Assembly: GCA_015143295.1 (NCBI GenBank)
Contig: CM026551.1
Location: forward strand, 13,751,827 to 13,815,826
From: Tetracentron sinense
Taxonomy: Eukaryota; Streptophyta; Magnoliopsida; Trochodendrales; Trochodendraceae
Reading direction: 5' to 3'
DNA: 64,000 nt
Shown: positions 11,250-24,800 of the stretch, one piece after another
Numbering within the stretch: position 1 is the stretch's first letter
How the letters are laid out: the number at the start of each line of letters is the position of its first letter
The notes under the pieces: model-generated
The model's input: only the letters and a program-made list of their open reading frames with translations
Told to the model about the DNA's origin: nothing
Database searches by the model: none
Program-made: the position numbers and the translations under genes

Positions 11250-12475
11250 GGCCTGCTGAATTGCTTCTGCATTCATGATCAAAGAACAGGATAATAGGAT
11301 ATGGTGTATTGCGCAACTGATTATCAATTTGCAAAGACGGGATTTGGAAGTAAAATTTTTTTTGATACATAATCTGCAGCACATCAATCTTGGTGTCCTT
11401 TGCTCATGCAAAAAGTATAAATGTGTTTGTTATATTGAACTAAACATAATCTACCATATTGGATTTGATGACATGCGAAATAAAAAATAATATTTTGTAC
11501 ACACCTGTGTGTAAAGAATTGATTAAGGAAATTCTGATAAATGACATGAACCAAAATTCTCCCGCGGTAATTGAGAATTTTCTCCTTTTTCTGGTTAAGT
11601 TCCTTTTTTTCTCTAAAGCCAAGAAAACATGTATCCTTCGTAGCATTCATAAGATGGTAACTCGAATCTATTATGTTGAGCACCTGAAAAATAAGTATAT
11701 AAAAAAAACTACTTTTTTTATTAGCAAACCAGAGCTGAAATATTTTATTCTGCTACACAAGACTAACCATAAGAAAGCACCTTAATTGCTCCTTCAAAAT
11801 GGATGGCGAAAAATAATCTTCTTTCAAGCTTCTGAAAAGAGAAATAAGTGTAAGTTGCAAAACCAAACATTGTATAAAAATGGTACACATGGGGAACATC
11901 TGAATGAGGTCATTCGTGGAGCAGTAATCTTCATCAAATACGACATAGAGATGAACAAAATCCAAGTGAAATTCCTTTAATGGGATTCTGAATCTATACT
12001 CTCAAATCAGCAACCAAAGGAACATCGGAATGGACTAACTGAAAGGGGAAGTTTATTTGGGGTTGGGGGGGTGGGGGGGCATTTAGAGACGAGGAGAGGC
12101 ACATATCTTCAAATTAATCAGTAATATAAACAATAATCAGATTACTAATTAAACATAATAGATTACTAATTTAAAAAATCCATATTAACTTAAAGCTACA
12201 TTATTCACTAACTTATAACTAATCTAAAATCTGGATTAACAAACCTAACAAACTGTTTATCTAATTTATAGACAAACACATTAATATTGATTTAACAAAC
12301 ATTTTAATTAACTAATTTATAGACCAACATCTAATCTAATACTAAGTAAAATACATATGATAACAAAAGAAATAGAATAAAAGGGAAAGACTTTCTGTGA
12401 GTGAAGCCAGGAGCAAGGTGCAGCTATCCACAACAGCATAGACAAGAGAAAGGCAGCCGAGAGTAAGATAAAAAA
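11250..12475 (-). pseudogene. VPS13-like duplicon P1, SHR-BD part
   Basis: The minus strand carries four exon-like blocks: E1 at 12396-12470 (CLSLVYAVVDSCTLLLASLT, not firmly assigned), E2 near 11780-11832 (SPSILKEQL region), E3 at 11535-11683 (VLNIIDSSYHLMNATKD) and E4 at 11250-11412. E4 reads FA, TGA, AKDTKIDVLQ, then FQIPSLQIDNQLRNTPYPII, the hallmark of the SHR-BD domain of plant VPS13 proteins. Unlike P2, P3, P4 and the right arm, the glutamine in IDNQL is intact here, so P1 branched off before that TAG arose. P1 also has one E1 block where later copies have two. E5 and the rest of E4 are lost at the 11250 breakpoint. The G-rich tract at 12059-12079 lies upstream. Confidence 0.85.
12059..12079 (+). 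other. G-rich tract with quadruplex potential
   Basis: Four or more runs of G (GGGGTTGGGGGGGTGGGGGGG) lie on the strand opposite the VPS13-like exons, between E1 and E2. The same position in other duplicons is also G-rich. Confidence 0.6.
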
Positions 12476-14166
12476 AATTATAAGGCTTTGATTTCAAGTA
12501 AGACCCTAAAAATGTAATATTAATAAAGAAACAAGATAAACGCCGGAAGATTAAAAGCATTGAAAAGATTCTAACCCTGTTCTCATTTATTTTGTTGGAT
12601 TGTTTCTATATTGATAAGTCATTCGTCTCTTAAACTTTGACTGAAACTCCTACTTCTGATTCACATTTGTCGAAACTAAAAACAAATAGAAATAAATAAA
12701 TTTCAAAACCCTTGTAAAAAGAGAATTCAAAATTTTGATTAACATTAAATATTCTCGAAAAGAATAATAAAAAAAATTCAAAAACAAACCTTCTCTCAAA
12801 TGATAGCGAGAATAATCATATATTAATGGCCCCTTTTAAGAAATTTATTAATCCTGCCTCGAAGTTTCCAGATAGATCCCATGGTGCAGTTTTAAAGTGC
12901 ATGAGTACATATAAAACAGGTTCAAAGAAAATAAGCATTTTACATAGGCAATTTTGAAGAAAGAGATAGGAAGTAAAAATATAATAATCAATATGAGTAC
13001 AATCGACTTCACCAAGTGCCTATAAAAAAATACATCACAAAGTATATTTAATGAAACATATAAGCACACACCCTACTTAATACTAATTAACCATCCTTTT
13101 GAAACAACAAAGGAATAAATGAAAGCATATAAGCACAAGAAAGAAGAAGAAATAGAAGAGCAAATAAATAGATTGACAAACTAAGACTACTATACATGAA
13201 CAGGCCCAAGAAGTGAAAAAATTGCAACACAACTGATGCTAACGAAATGTATAGAAAAACTACCAACAAAGAATTGCAGATGAACAAAAAAGTTATTTAA
13301 AAAAACAGATCAACAAAAAGGGTTGAAAATAATGAACTTAGAAATAAACTACTATAAGTTTTTTTCTTTTTTTTGAGATAATGCAACTTAAACTCAGAGT
13401 CGATCCATATACTAACTAAAAAGCTTACTTTTTTTTTGGTAACATAGTTAAAAATTTATATCAAAGTAAACATTCTTGATACACATATATTGTGGACATG
13501 AGATTTAGCATCATACAAAGTTGGGAAACCCTAATAAAAAAATAACAGAAAGTAACTAAAAATAGGCTTATTCTAATTTTAAGGGAGAATAATAACCCAA
13601 TCTTTTAAATAATTAGATTGATAAAAATAGAAATTTGGGTAAGAAATTTGATTGAACTAAGGGAAGGTGTTAGGCACCCATAAACACCTACCAAAGGAGG
13701 TCATCTATTCTTTAAACTCACCTTACACAAATTTGCAAGCAAAATTATAATTCTTAATTTGAGAAATGGTATTAACAAACCATGACTTAAACAGAAATAT
13801 TCTAAAGAGATAATCAAATCAAGTTGTAAGCAAACATCAAATAAGAAATATAAAAATAGGCAAACAAGAAACTATCATGCATCACTTGAAATTAAAAACA
13901 TTTTAATTTCAAATACGAAATCATGCAACCGAAAAGAAAAAAAAATTGGCTTTTTACTTTTTTGTGTGAAGGTCGCACCATTGACTATTGCCTCGTATCT
14001 CGTATGATTAGAATTAAACTGTTGTACTTCAAAACCAAGCAGGCAAGCAGAGATGATAAATGTTGATACAATATCTCAAGGTATGAATGGATTGTAACGA
14101 TAAGATTGAGAATGTCCGGCTCCCCGCACTTGAATTTAAACTTTGATATTATGGATATTGTGCACC
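12476..14166. other. Duplicon intron or spacer DNA
   Basis: No gene is supported. The stretch matches the AT-rich DNA of the other duplicons upstream of E1 (for example 20.2-21.6 and 26.6-27.5 kb). It holds a diverged single ~540-bp unit at about 13960-14130. Short minus-strand frames at 12848-13069 and 13087-13287 have hydrophobic low-complexity translations and are not conserved between copies. Confidence 0.6.
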
Positions 14167-14271
14167 TGCAAAATACCCTTGGCAGGAACTGATAAGAAAT
14201 CTTTGATGTCCAGCCCAACATTCCTTGCAAATCCCATAAGATTACCTATAAAACCAGCAGAACCAAATTCC
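14167..14271 (-). pseudogene. VPS13 C-terminal exon of copy P2 (E9)
   Basis: The minus strand reads EFGSAGFIGNLMGFARNVGL then DIKDFLSVPAKGILQ, followed by a GT donor (GCAG then GTGCACAAT). This matches the VPS13 C-terminal segment usually written FGSAGVIGNPMGFARxxGxGIRDFxSVPAK. Of all E9 copies here it is the closest to the family consensus (SAG and SVPAK retained), which suggests an older, less derived copy. Exons E10 and E11 are not found downstream. Between it and the rest of P2 (17388 onward) lie 3 kb of other DNA. Confidence 0.85.
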
Positions 14272-15289
14272 TGAAATTTAACAATTGTAAGAGAGTACAT
14301 AAAAGAAGTATATATTAATGAGCTTGGCAATATGATTTTTGAAATGGAAACTTAATGAATAGCTCCATAATAGCAGTATTAGCTTATTAGACCCATTGCA
14401 ACTTCAGATCTTCTTAAATGTTTGATCTTGCCACCATCCGATCCTGTTTTAGCATAGAAACCACTTCTACGATTTATTGATTTAAATAAAAATTACGAAT
14501 TTTAAGTTTGTTCTACCTCTAATTCTGGGTTTTTGAAACTCTCCATTATAGCATGCAATCTCCACTATCGAATTCACCTGTATTAAGGCAAATTTCTCTG
14601 TCATTAACAGATGAGGATGGAAATTTTGTTTGCTAGAGAAAGAAGAATGGTTGGAAATTAAACTATAACAACTTTGAAGGCCTGTGCCTGGGTTCTTACT
14701 CCTCATTAAACAACATTGAATTGAACCACCATCGATACTTAGTCCTATTACTACACTCATGCTACCCATTTCACCAATTTTTTTGGACAAAAGAGATGCT
14801 GATGTGTGAGGACATCAAAAAAACAAAATCCTATATACCCTATTTTGCAAAAACAACACCACCAAAATTTATGCCTGTTGATCCATAGCTTGATGAGCTC
14901 TAATTTCCTCATGAAATCCCGCAAGATTCTTACCTGAAGATAAAAACAGATCCATTGTAGATCTCATTATATTATCGTCTAGCATAGCAACATAATTATA
15001 AATTCTCTAATTCCTCTCCTTCTAAATGATCCAAAAAATGGCCCCTGGAATCAACAGCCAAAGATTTAACTTATGGTAGTTCCAAGGACGAAACTTCCAA
15101 CTCCAAAGAATATCAATGAAAGCCAAGAGAAACACCCAGTTCGTTGCAAAGCTCAATTTCCCTCTACGCTTATCGCATGATTGTGATAAGGTATAACACT
15201 TCAAGGAATGAGCACATGAAAAACTCAATTTGCATGAATAAATAAAAACAATTTTGGGGCCAACACTAGCAAGTAGCGATAATTTGACA
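14272..15289. other. Unassigned DNA inside P2
   Basis: Private to this copy. The minus strand at about 14380-14470 reads RSGFYAKTGSDGGKIKHLRRSEVAMG, with coding-like composition, and 14482-14790 has a 102-codon frame ending in KPRIRGRTNLKF. Neither is recognised. The frame at 15022-15228 (minus) is also unassigned. These may be scraps of another gene. Confidence 0.4.
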
Positions 15290-16497
15290 GAAAGTCAACA
15301 ATAAAGTATACAAAGGGAAAATATGATTTTCTAGTAGTTAGTGTCGCACTTGTGAGGATTGGCTACGTATCCCGTAATATTGGAATCACACCACCGTAGA
15401 TAAAAAACAAACAGGCAAGCAAAGATCATGAAACTTAGTACAACATCTCAAGCGATGATTGGATGTGATGGGTTAATATATGAATAAGAGTGAGAATATC
15501 GTTGCATGATGACTAACGCGATACCTTGAGATTGAACGAGAATGTTGTGTGCAAGCATCAAATCTGATATGACACATAAAAGCATTGATGAGAATGTTGT
15601 TGCATGAAGAATGACACGACGCTCCAAAGGGAAGGGATTGATGAAAAGCGATCCCTACCCCCAACTAATATGACTCCCCAAAATCCATATGAGAATGTTG
15701 TTACATGAAGTCTGACACAACATCTCAACATATGAGGATACTACTGCATGAAGTCTGATGCAGCGCCTCTGGATATAAGAGAACGTAATTAAAAACATCT
15801 CAAATTCAAACAGGCAATAATAAGATAGAAAGTCAACCATCAAGTATATAAAAGGAAAAAAAATGATTTTTAGTTGTTAGTATCGCACCCATGAGGATTG
15901 GCTATATATCTCGTAAGATTGAAATCAAACCATCGTAGTTCGAAAACAAACAGGCAAGCAAAGATTAGCCTTACGCAACATCTCAAGCTATGAATTGATG
16001 TGATGGGTTAATATATGGATAAGATTGAGATTATCGTTGCTTGAAGAATGACGCGACACCTTCAGATTGAACGAGTATGTATGTTGTGTCAAAGCATCAT
16101 GTCTAATACGACACATAAAAGCATGGATGAGAATGTCGTTGCATGAAGCCTGACACGACACCCCAAAGGGAAGTAATCGATGAAAAGTGATCTCACTCAC
16201 ACGACTCCCCATAATTAATATGAGAATGTTGTTGCATGAAGTCTAACGCAACATCTCGGCATATGAGAATACATCAACATGAAGTCTAATGTAGCACCTC
16301 GGGATATAAGAGAATGTAATTAATAATATCTCAAATTCAAACAAGCAATTATGACAAAAAAGGTCAACATTCAAGTATACAAAAGGAAAATATGATTCTC
16401 TTTTTGTTAGTGTTGCACCTGTGAGGATTGCCTATGTATCCCAAAAGATGGGAATAAACAGTCATGGTTCAATAGCATACAAGCAAGCAGATTTCGT
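15290..16497. repeat. Second ~540-bp tandem array block
   Basis: Landmarks GAGGATTG(G/C)CTA at about 15354, 15892 and 16422 give spacings of 538 and 530 bp. The units match those at 3140-5972. The end of this block (from about 16100) and the following segment are also copied at 10690-11250. Confidence 0.85.
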
Positions 16498-17388
16498 AAT
16501 AAGGGAGATGGTTTGTGGAGCACCAAGTGATAGAAAATATATTGTTCACAAAGATGGAATTTCTCATTTCTCCTAAAGTTATGGTATCACGAATCAAGAG
16601 ATTATTTAAGTTCCATGTCAATGAATCACATACCCTCATTGGGTATGCCGTTCAAATCATTGATGGGAATCCCTCAGCAATTCCTTGTGAGCTCATATAC
16701 AGCATGAAGCCTGTTCTCCAGCTATCATGCATGCAGCTAATGGGCTACTAAAACCAATCTGCTCATGTTACATATTCCAGAGATTGGAGGTTGACACTAT
16801 GTACTGGTTGTTTCTATGGAAGTTGTATAGATAGGAACTCAAAGTTTACCTAGAGTAATAGATCGAATTAACCCAATTATAATTGTTGGGGCACAATCAC
16901 ATCTTTCACTCACATCAGAAGTTGCTTCTACTAAGTCCTCCCATGCTACTCATACATCATGCAATCAAACACCTCCTGATTAATATAGGCTCCGTGATGT
17001 TAGGCATTATTGCTCAAAGCACATAATCAAGTTGGCGAACTTCCAAGTCCTTGTCACAGGTCTAGTTAGGTATCCCTACTTCTGCCTAACTTGTCACAGT
17101 ATCATCTTCTCCTCCTCAATCATACATTTATCTATCACACTGCTTGCCTATTTATGGCATATAGAGTTATTAAATCACATATGCATGATTGTAAATGTTA
17201 TTATAGGATTTTATTTAGTGTGTTTTAGCTAATATTGGCAATAAAAGTAGGATTATGGAACGGATATTGGTGTTTCCTAGCATATCCTACATTTTTTTTG
17301 GCATTTCCAAGCGTATCGTTGATATCTAACCCATTGGAACATTTTACACCTAGATGCCTCTACTCACTCTAAATTTTACAACTTGTGT
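16498..17388. other. Unassigned DNA with a duplicated segment
   Basis: The first about 150 bp match 11085-11240. A plus-strand frame at 16515-16751 (78 codons, IKRLFKFHVNESHTLIGY, IIDGNPSAIPCELI) is not matched to a family I know. The frame at 17032-17232 is hydrophobic and unassigned. The right boundary, at about 17389, is where homology to the start of the window begins. Confidence 0.4.
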
Positions 17389-20130
17389 TTCAATATCACA
17401 ATCCTAAACAGATAAATATGCACTTTGACTATTTAATATAACAATATAGTTCTGAGGGGTTTATGATCGGAGTCAATGGAATTTACAATTCAAGATCCAA
17501 TTCCAGTTTAGATATATGATCTGATGTTATATGGTATCAAACTGAGAAGAATTACAAGTTCCAAGTAGGCACCAAGGTCTCCATAAGAATAATGTCCTAA
17601 AGAGTTGGGACTTTCTTGGTTGCACACCACCTCTGCCATTGGAAAAGCAACGTACTAATTTGAAATCTTAGCCTTCACGATTAAATCTAAGGATTTCCTA
17701 GGGAGAAAATTACACATGTAAGAGTCAGATCTCAATTTCTTGGCACCTGGCCCTTGACCCTAACATATCAATCTCCTACTTTGATATTCCTACCTGAAAA
17801 GCAGTGCTGCTGAAATGAACAATAGATTATGATGAGGTAAGACCTCCATTTCTAAGCATCCAGGGTGTGCTAGAAAACCTGTAAAAAGAGAAGTATAAAA
17901 TTCCATTAGTTGACAAATAATAGATGGACATCTTTTTTTTTTATCAATAATAATAGATGGACATCTTAAATCAAGTATTATGATAGTATAATCCTTTAAG
18001 ACAGTAAAAATGGAACAGACAGCTTCTAGATTACTGATTGATCTCTACAAAGTTAAGGGATCTGAAAGACTAACAAAACAGTTACTATTCACCTTAAAGT
18101 CAACTTGATGGGGCCAAATCAAATACTTTGACATATATCTTCTTTTGCCTTCTTGCTAAAAGGAAAACTTGTTGCCAAAGAGCTCCAATCGGAACTACTG
18201 AAGGTAGTGCTGGACTGTTGTTGTGATCTTCTAGCAACATGCAAACATTTAGGGGATAAGTTGGCATCAATTTTGTTCATATAGTTATAATTCTAAACAA
18301 GTAAAGCTTTCTTTTAAAAATCCCATACCATAGACAATGGGCAGTGCGGAATCTGGACAGGATAAAGCTCCGCTCTATAACCTTGAAATCATAGTTTTAA
18401 TAAAGTCAAAGAAGCTTACAATCATTTCTTCAACAAAATCAAGACGCAGAGCTGCTAATCTGCGAGCATTCAATATAATATATTACCATTAAGATTATTA
18501 ACTAATACTTATGAAGATAAACACTTGATGTAGGAATGGACACCTTATAATTATATTTTCAAAGGAAACCAATGAGATATCCGTATTCCTCCATTTGCTG
18601 TTGCTATGCAGAATATAAGTTCACTTGAGCTGTCAGAAGCAACGTGCATCATACTTGCATTCTTGATCTTCTAGATATTGTCCTTATTTTTCAAATGGCC
18701 AGTTGAATTGGTTCTGCATTCATGATCAAAGAACATGATAATAGGATATGGTGTATTGCACAACTAATCATCAATTTGCAAAGACGGGATTTGGAAGTAA
18801 AATTTTTGTTGATACACACTTTGCAGCACATCAATCTTGGTGTCCTTTGCTCATGTAAAAAGTATATATGGGTTTGTTATATTGAACTAAACAGAATCTA
18901 CCATATTGGATTTGATGACATGCAAAATGAAAAAAAATAAATTGTACACACCTATGGGTAAGAATTAGTTAAGGAATTTTTGATAAATGACATGAACCAA
19001 AATTCTCTCCCTATAATTGAGAATTTACTCCTTTTTCTAGTTAAGTTTCTTTTTTTTCTCTGAAGCCAAGAAAACTTGTATCCTTCATAGCATTCAGAAG
19101 ATGGTAAATTGAATCTATGATGTTGTGCACCTGAAAAATAAGTATATAAAAAAAAAACAGTTTTTTTATTAGCAAACCGGTGCTGAACTATTTTATTTTG
19201 CTACACAAGACTAACCATAAGAAAGAACCTTAATTGCTCCTTCAGTATTGATGTAAAAAATAATCTTCTTTCAGGATTCCGAAAAGAGAAATAAGTGTAA
19301 GTTGCAAAACCAAACATTATATAAAAATGGTACTCATGGGGAACATCTAAATGAGGTCATTAGCGGAGCAGTAATCTTCATCAAAGACGACATAGAGACA
19401 AACAAAACCCAAGTAAAAATCCATTGATGGGATTCTGAATCTATTCTCTCTAATCAACAATAAAAGGAACATCTGATTGGACTGACTGAAAGGGGAAGTT
19501 TATTTGGGGGGGGGCGCATTTAGAGAGGATGAGACACGCGTATCTTCAGATTAATCAGTAATATAAACAATAATCAGACTACTAAGTAATCAAAATAGAT
19601 TATTAATTAAAATCTATATATATTAACTTAAAGCAACATTATTCACTAACTTATAGCGAATCAAAAATCTAGATTAACAAACATAACATACTGTTTATCT
19701 AATTTAAAGACAAACACATTAATATTAATTTAACAAACATTTAATTAACTAATTTATAGACCAACATCTAATCTAATACTAAGAAAATACATACGATAAC
19801 AAAAGAAAAAAATAAAAGGGTAATTCTTACCATGAGTGATGCCAGGAGCAAGGTGCAGCCATCCACAACAGCATAGACAAGAGAAAGGCAGCCGAGAGAA
19901 AGATAACATACATTTTATCTAATTTAAAGACAAACACATTAATATTGATTTAACGAACATTTTAATTAACTAATTTATAGACCAACATCTAATCTAATAC
20001 TAAGTAAAATATATATGATAACAAAAGAAATAAAATAAACAGGTAATTCTTACCGTGAGTGATGCCAGAAGCAAGGTGCAGCCATCCACAACAGCATAGA
20101 TAAGAGAAAGGCAGCCGAGAGCACGATAAA
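17389..20130 (-). pseudogene. VPS13-like duplicon P2, SHR-BD to E7
   Basis: Minus-strand exon-like blocks in order: E1 twice (20054-20128 and 19831-19905), E2 19228-19280, E3 18975-19132, E4 about 18548-18860 (SHR-BD, then KWRNxDISLVSFE), E5 about 18320-18462 (LAALRLDL), E6 18093-18214 and E7 17795-17879. E6 reads PALPSVVPIGALWQQVFLLA then RRQKKIYVKVFDLA, with CAG before it and AAG-GTGAAT after. E7 reads FSSTPWMLRNGGLTSS followed by a TGA. Breaks include the TAG in the IDxQL motif of E4 and a one-base loss near 18110 in E6 (DLAPIKLTL frame). Splice sites are largely intact, so this is a segmental copy. The 17389-18130 part is repeated at 1-725. Confidence 0.9.
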
Positions 20131-21889
20131 AAAAATTATAAGTTTCAAGTAAGACGCTAAAAATGAAATATAAAAGAAGAAAAAAAAGAAACAAGATAAA
20201 CGCAAGAAGGTTAATTAAAAGCAATGAAAAGATTCTAACCCTCTTCTCATTTGTTTTGTTGGATTGTATCTATATTGATAATTCATTCGTCTCTTAAACT
20301 TCGACTGAAACTCCTAATTCTGATTAACTTTTGTTGAAACTAAAAACATATAAAAATAAATAAATTTCAAAAGCTATGTGTAAGTAGAGAATTCAAAATT
20401 CTGATTGACATTTAATATTCTTGAAAAGAATAATAAAAAATTCAAAAACAAACCTTTTCTCAAATGATAGCAAGAATATTTTTATATCCCTTTCAAGAAG
20501 TTGATTAATCCCGCCTCGCAGATTCCAGATAGATCCCATGGTGTAATTTTAAAGTGCATGAGTACATATAAAACAGGGTCAAAGAAAATTAGCATTTTAC
20601 ATAGGCAATTTTGAAGAAAAAGAAAGAAAGTAAAAATGTAATAATCAATATGAGTACAATCGACTTCACCAAGTGCTTGTAAGAAAATACTTCACAATGT
20701 AAATTTAATGAAACATATAAGCACACACCCTACATATTAACCGTTCTTTTAAAACAACAAAGGAATGAATGAAAGCATACAAGCACAAGAAAGAAGAAGA
20801 AAAGGAATAACAAATAGGCCCAAAAAGTGAAAAAATGCAACACAAATGATGCTAACGATATGTATAGAAAAACTACCAACAAAGAATTACAGATGAACAA
20901 AATAGTTATTTAAAAAAACCGATCCAGAAAAAGAATTGCAAATAATGATCTTAGGAATAAACTAATATAAGGTTTTTTTTTTTTTGAGATAATGCAACTT
21001 AAACTCAGAGTCAATCCATATACTAAATAAATAACATATTTTCTTTATTTTGGTAACATAGTTAGAAATTTTAAATCAAGGTAAACATTTTTGGTACACA
21101 TATATTGTGCACATGAGATTTAGCATCATTCAAAATTCAGAAAACCTAAAAAAAAAATAATGGAAAGTAACTAAAACAGAGCCGTCACTTATTTTAATTT
21201 TAAGGGAGAATAATAACCCTAATCTTTTAAATAATAAGATTGATAAAAATAGAAATTTGGGTGAGATATTTGATTGAGCTAAGGGAAGGTATTAGGCACA
21301 CATAAACACATAAACACCTACCAAATGAGGTCATCTATTCTCTAAACTCACCCTACACAAATTTGCAAACAAAATTATAATTCTTAATGTGAGAAATGGT
21401 ATTAACAAACCATGACTTAAACATAAATATGCTAAAGAGATAATCAAATCAAGTTGTAAACAAGCATCAACTAAAAGATATAAATATAAGCAAACAAGCA
21501 ATTATCATGCATCACTTGAAACTAGAAACGTTTTAAATTCAAATAATAAATCCTGTAAAAGAAAAAAAAATTGGCTTTTTACCTTTTTGTGTGAAGGTTG
21601 CACCGCGGACTATTGCCTCGTATCTCGTATGATTGGAATGAAACTGTCGTACTTCAAAACCAAGCAGGCAAGCAGAGATCATGAATGTCGACACGATATC
21701 TCAAGGTATGAATGGAATGTAAGGATAAGATTGAGAATGTCCTGCTCCTCGCATTTTAATTTTTCGCATTAAATTTACTCAAAGAATCAATAAGTTGTGT
21801 GAAGCTTCGAAGTAGAGAGGTTAAAGATTGTTAAAAACTGTAAAGGGAACTTAAGTGAGGAGAACTACTGAATGGGAAGATGATGCACC
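20131..21889. other. Duplicon spacer with a single ~540-type unit
   Basis: AT-rich DNA between E1 of P2 and E11 of P3. A diverged ~540-bp-family unit lies at about 21570-21750 (TATTGCCTCGTATCTCGTAT). Its short plus-strand frame at 21587-21772 recurs at 34170-34355 and, inverted, at 61225-61410, because the duplicons are copies and not because it is a gene. Confidence 0.55.
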
Positions 21890-24800
21890 GCTAAGAATTC
21901 ATTTAATACACCATTGCTGTGTGAAGCTATACCCTTCTGTTGTATCTCCATTTTTGCAACAGCCTGGTCGTCGAATGTAAATGCAACAATACTCTAAAAG
22001 TAGAAACCTCTCTTAATATCAACCGTTAGAATTCACCCAATGTCATTAGACATTTAAACAACCTTGTGTGCAGCTTTACTGAATTACCTTGAGCGGCAGC
22101 AACACTTATGGCATAGACTGTATTACTAAGAAGACTTGTGGTGGTCCCTGGTGCCATTCTTGTAATGAGTCCAGTAGGGTTTTGACAAAAGAGAAGTTAA
22201 TTTCAATATTGTGACGTATGATTGTCTCATCATCCTGCTAGCAAGCTTTGATATTATGGATATTGTGCACCCACAAAATACCCTTCACAGTAACTGATAA
22301 GAAATCTTTGATGTCGATCCCAACATTCCTTGCAAATCCCAAAGGATTACCTATAACACCAGCATAACCAAATTCCTGCAATTTAAGAATTGTAAGAGAG
22401 TATATAAAACAAGCACAATTAATGAGCTTGGCAATACGATTTTTGAAATGGAAATTTAATGAATAGCTCCATAAGAGCAGTATTAGCTTATTGGACCCAT
22501 TCTCCTCACTCTCCCTTTTCTCACCCTCCTCTAACAACCAACTAAAAGTCTAAAACCCATCATCCAAGGCAAAGCGTTAAAATGCTTTCAAGGGATACGT
22601 CTTCTCACAGTCTCTCTCTCACCTTCTTGTATCTAATTAAGTGAAAACCCCGCCAAGGCAAAGGTTGCAATGATTTGAACCATATCCTCACACTCATTTC
22701 TTATACATTCTCTTTCACCTTCTTCTCCAACCACCAATAATAGGACATGTGTAATAATACACATAAACCCCTCCCAAGCTGCCACATATCCTCCCCCTTC
22801 CATGGCTCTAATGTAGTATAATATGCTAAATAGATAATCAAATGAAGTTATAAACAAGCATCAAATAAGAAATATAAAAGTAAGCAAACAAGCAACTATC
22901 ATGCATCAATTAGAATTAGAAACATCTCAAATTCAAATAAGAAACCATGCTAAAGAAAGACAACAATCAAGCATACAAAAGAAAAAAAAAAGACTTTTTA
23001 GTTGGGAGGGTCACACCTTCGAGGATTGCCTATGTATCTCGTAAGATTGGAATCAAGTTGTTGTAGTTCAAAAGCAAACAGGCAAACAAATATCATGATG
23101 GCTCACACGATATCTCAAGGTATGAATGGATATGATGGTATGGTGTGACCTCTCTTATGAGAGAGGTCGTGGGACCTAATCTCAATTGTCATGGCTTACA
23201 ATATTATCACTCCCCGCCACTCACAACTAGTCGATGATTGATGCTAACAGTAAGTCAATTATAATTCCATAAAAAAAAAAAAGGTAATTTCTGGGACAGA
23301 GGAATAGTATGGAGTTAAAGAGGTTTAAATAAAAAGAGGAAAGAGAAAATATCAGATTTTAAATAGGACAGAAAGAAGCATTTTAGTTTCTAAAAGGAGA
23401 GAAATATGAAATAGAGAGTTAAAAGACACTTTAGCTATAAGATGAATAGTTAAGATTTAAATAAATTACAATGGGTGAGAGAATAGAGGGAGTAACGTGT
23501 GGTCCCATACATTTTTGGAGCTCTAAAAGTATGAATTTTGTAAAATCTCATTTCTTATTTTTAATATTTGTTTTGATATGCAAGAACAATCATGTACCGA
23601 AAGTACTTCATGACATATATAAATTAACAAAAACAGAAAATAACTAAATAATAAAACCAATTTATCATTTTAGACATTCTAGCATATTCCATTAAAAAGA
23701 AAGCATGAAAGTACATTGTCCAATGAAAAAATTACATCAATAGTAAAATTTAAAAAGGAAATAGCATTGAAAAATTGCATACTTAAGAAAGAGGAAGGAA
23801 AGGTAAGCAATTGAAGGCTCAACTCTAAACCTTTTTTCTCATTATCTGAAGAATCAGATGATCTTATTTTAAAATACATATAAAAAAAAAGACAAACAAG
23901 TGGAAGAAACATAAAGCAAAAGTAAATACATACTTCAATTGTTCATACTAATATATTTTTTTCATCCTTTATCAAATCAAATACATTGATCTTATTCAAA
24001 CAATAAAACAAACATAAGAAAAAATTAAGAAGCGTGCATACTTCAATAGCTCATAGTATCAATAAGAGAGAAGTTGGGGAAGCGTGAAGAAGTTTTACAG
24101 AATTTACCGAATGATATGAATATATTTGAAATGTATCAAAGATCCAAATAACATATCACTTCTTGTTAAATAGTGCATCAAGGCTGTTTGGAACTATGTT
24201 GCATACTTGCATATGCCTCCCATGATAAGGAACCTCAAATAAGAATAAATTTTATGGAAACTGCATTCTAATTAATTAAGCAACAATGTAAGATGGTGAC
24301 TAATTGTACACCAGAATTTGAAGATCTAAACTGCATTCTAGATTACTGATTGATCTCTACAAAGATAAGGGATCTCACACACTAACAAAATAGTTACAAT
24401 TCACCTTAAAGTCAACTTGATGGGCCCAAATCAAATACTTCGACATATATCTTCTTTTACCTTCTTGTTAAAAGGAAAACCTGTTGCCAAGGAGTTCCAA
24501 TCGGAATTACTGAAGGCAGTGCTGGACTGCTGCTGTGATCTTCTAGCAACATGTAAACATTTAGGGGATAAGTTGGCCTCAATTTTGTTCACATAGTTAT
24601 AATTCTAAACAAGTAAAGCTTTCTTTTAAAAATCTCATACCATAGACAATGGGTAGTGTGGAATCTGGACATGATAAGGCTCTGCTCTATAACCTTGAAA
24701 TCACAGTGCTAATAAAGTCAAAGAAGCTTACAATCATTTTTCATCAAGGTCAAGACGGAGAGCTGCTAATTTGCGAGCATTCAATATAATATATTATCAT

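Noticed and set aside
11384-11785. Overlapping plus-strand and second-frame minus-strand frames at the P1 SHR-BD block
   Set aside because: They are shadows of the VPS13-like exons E3 and E4, or antisense to them.
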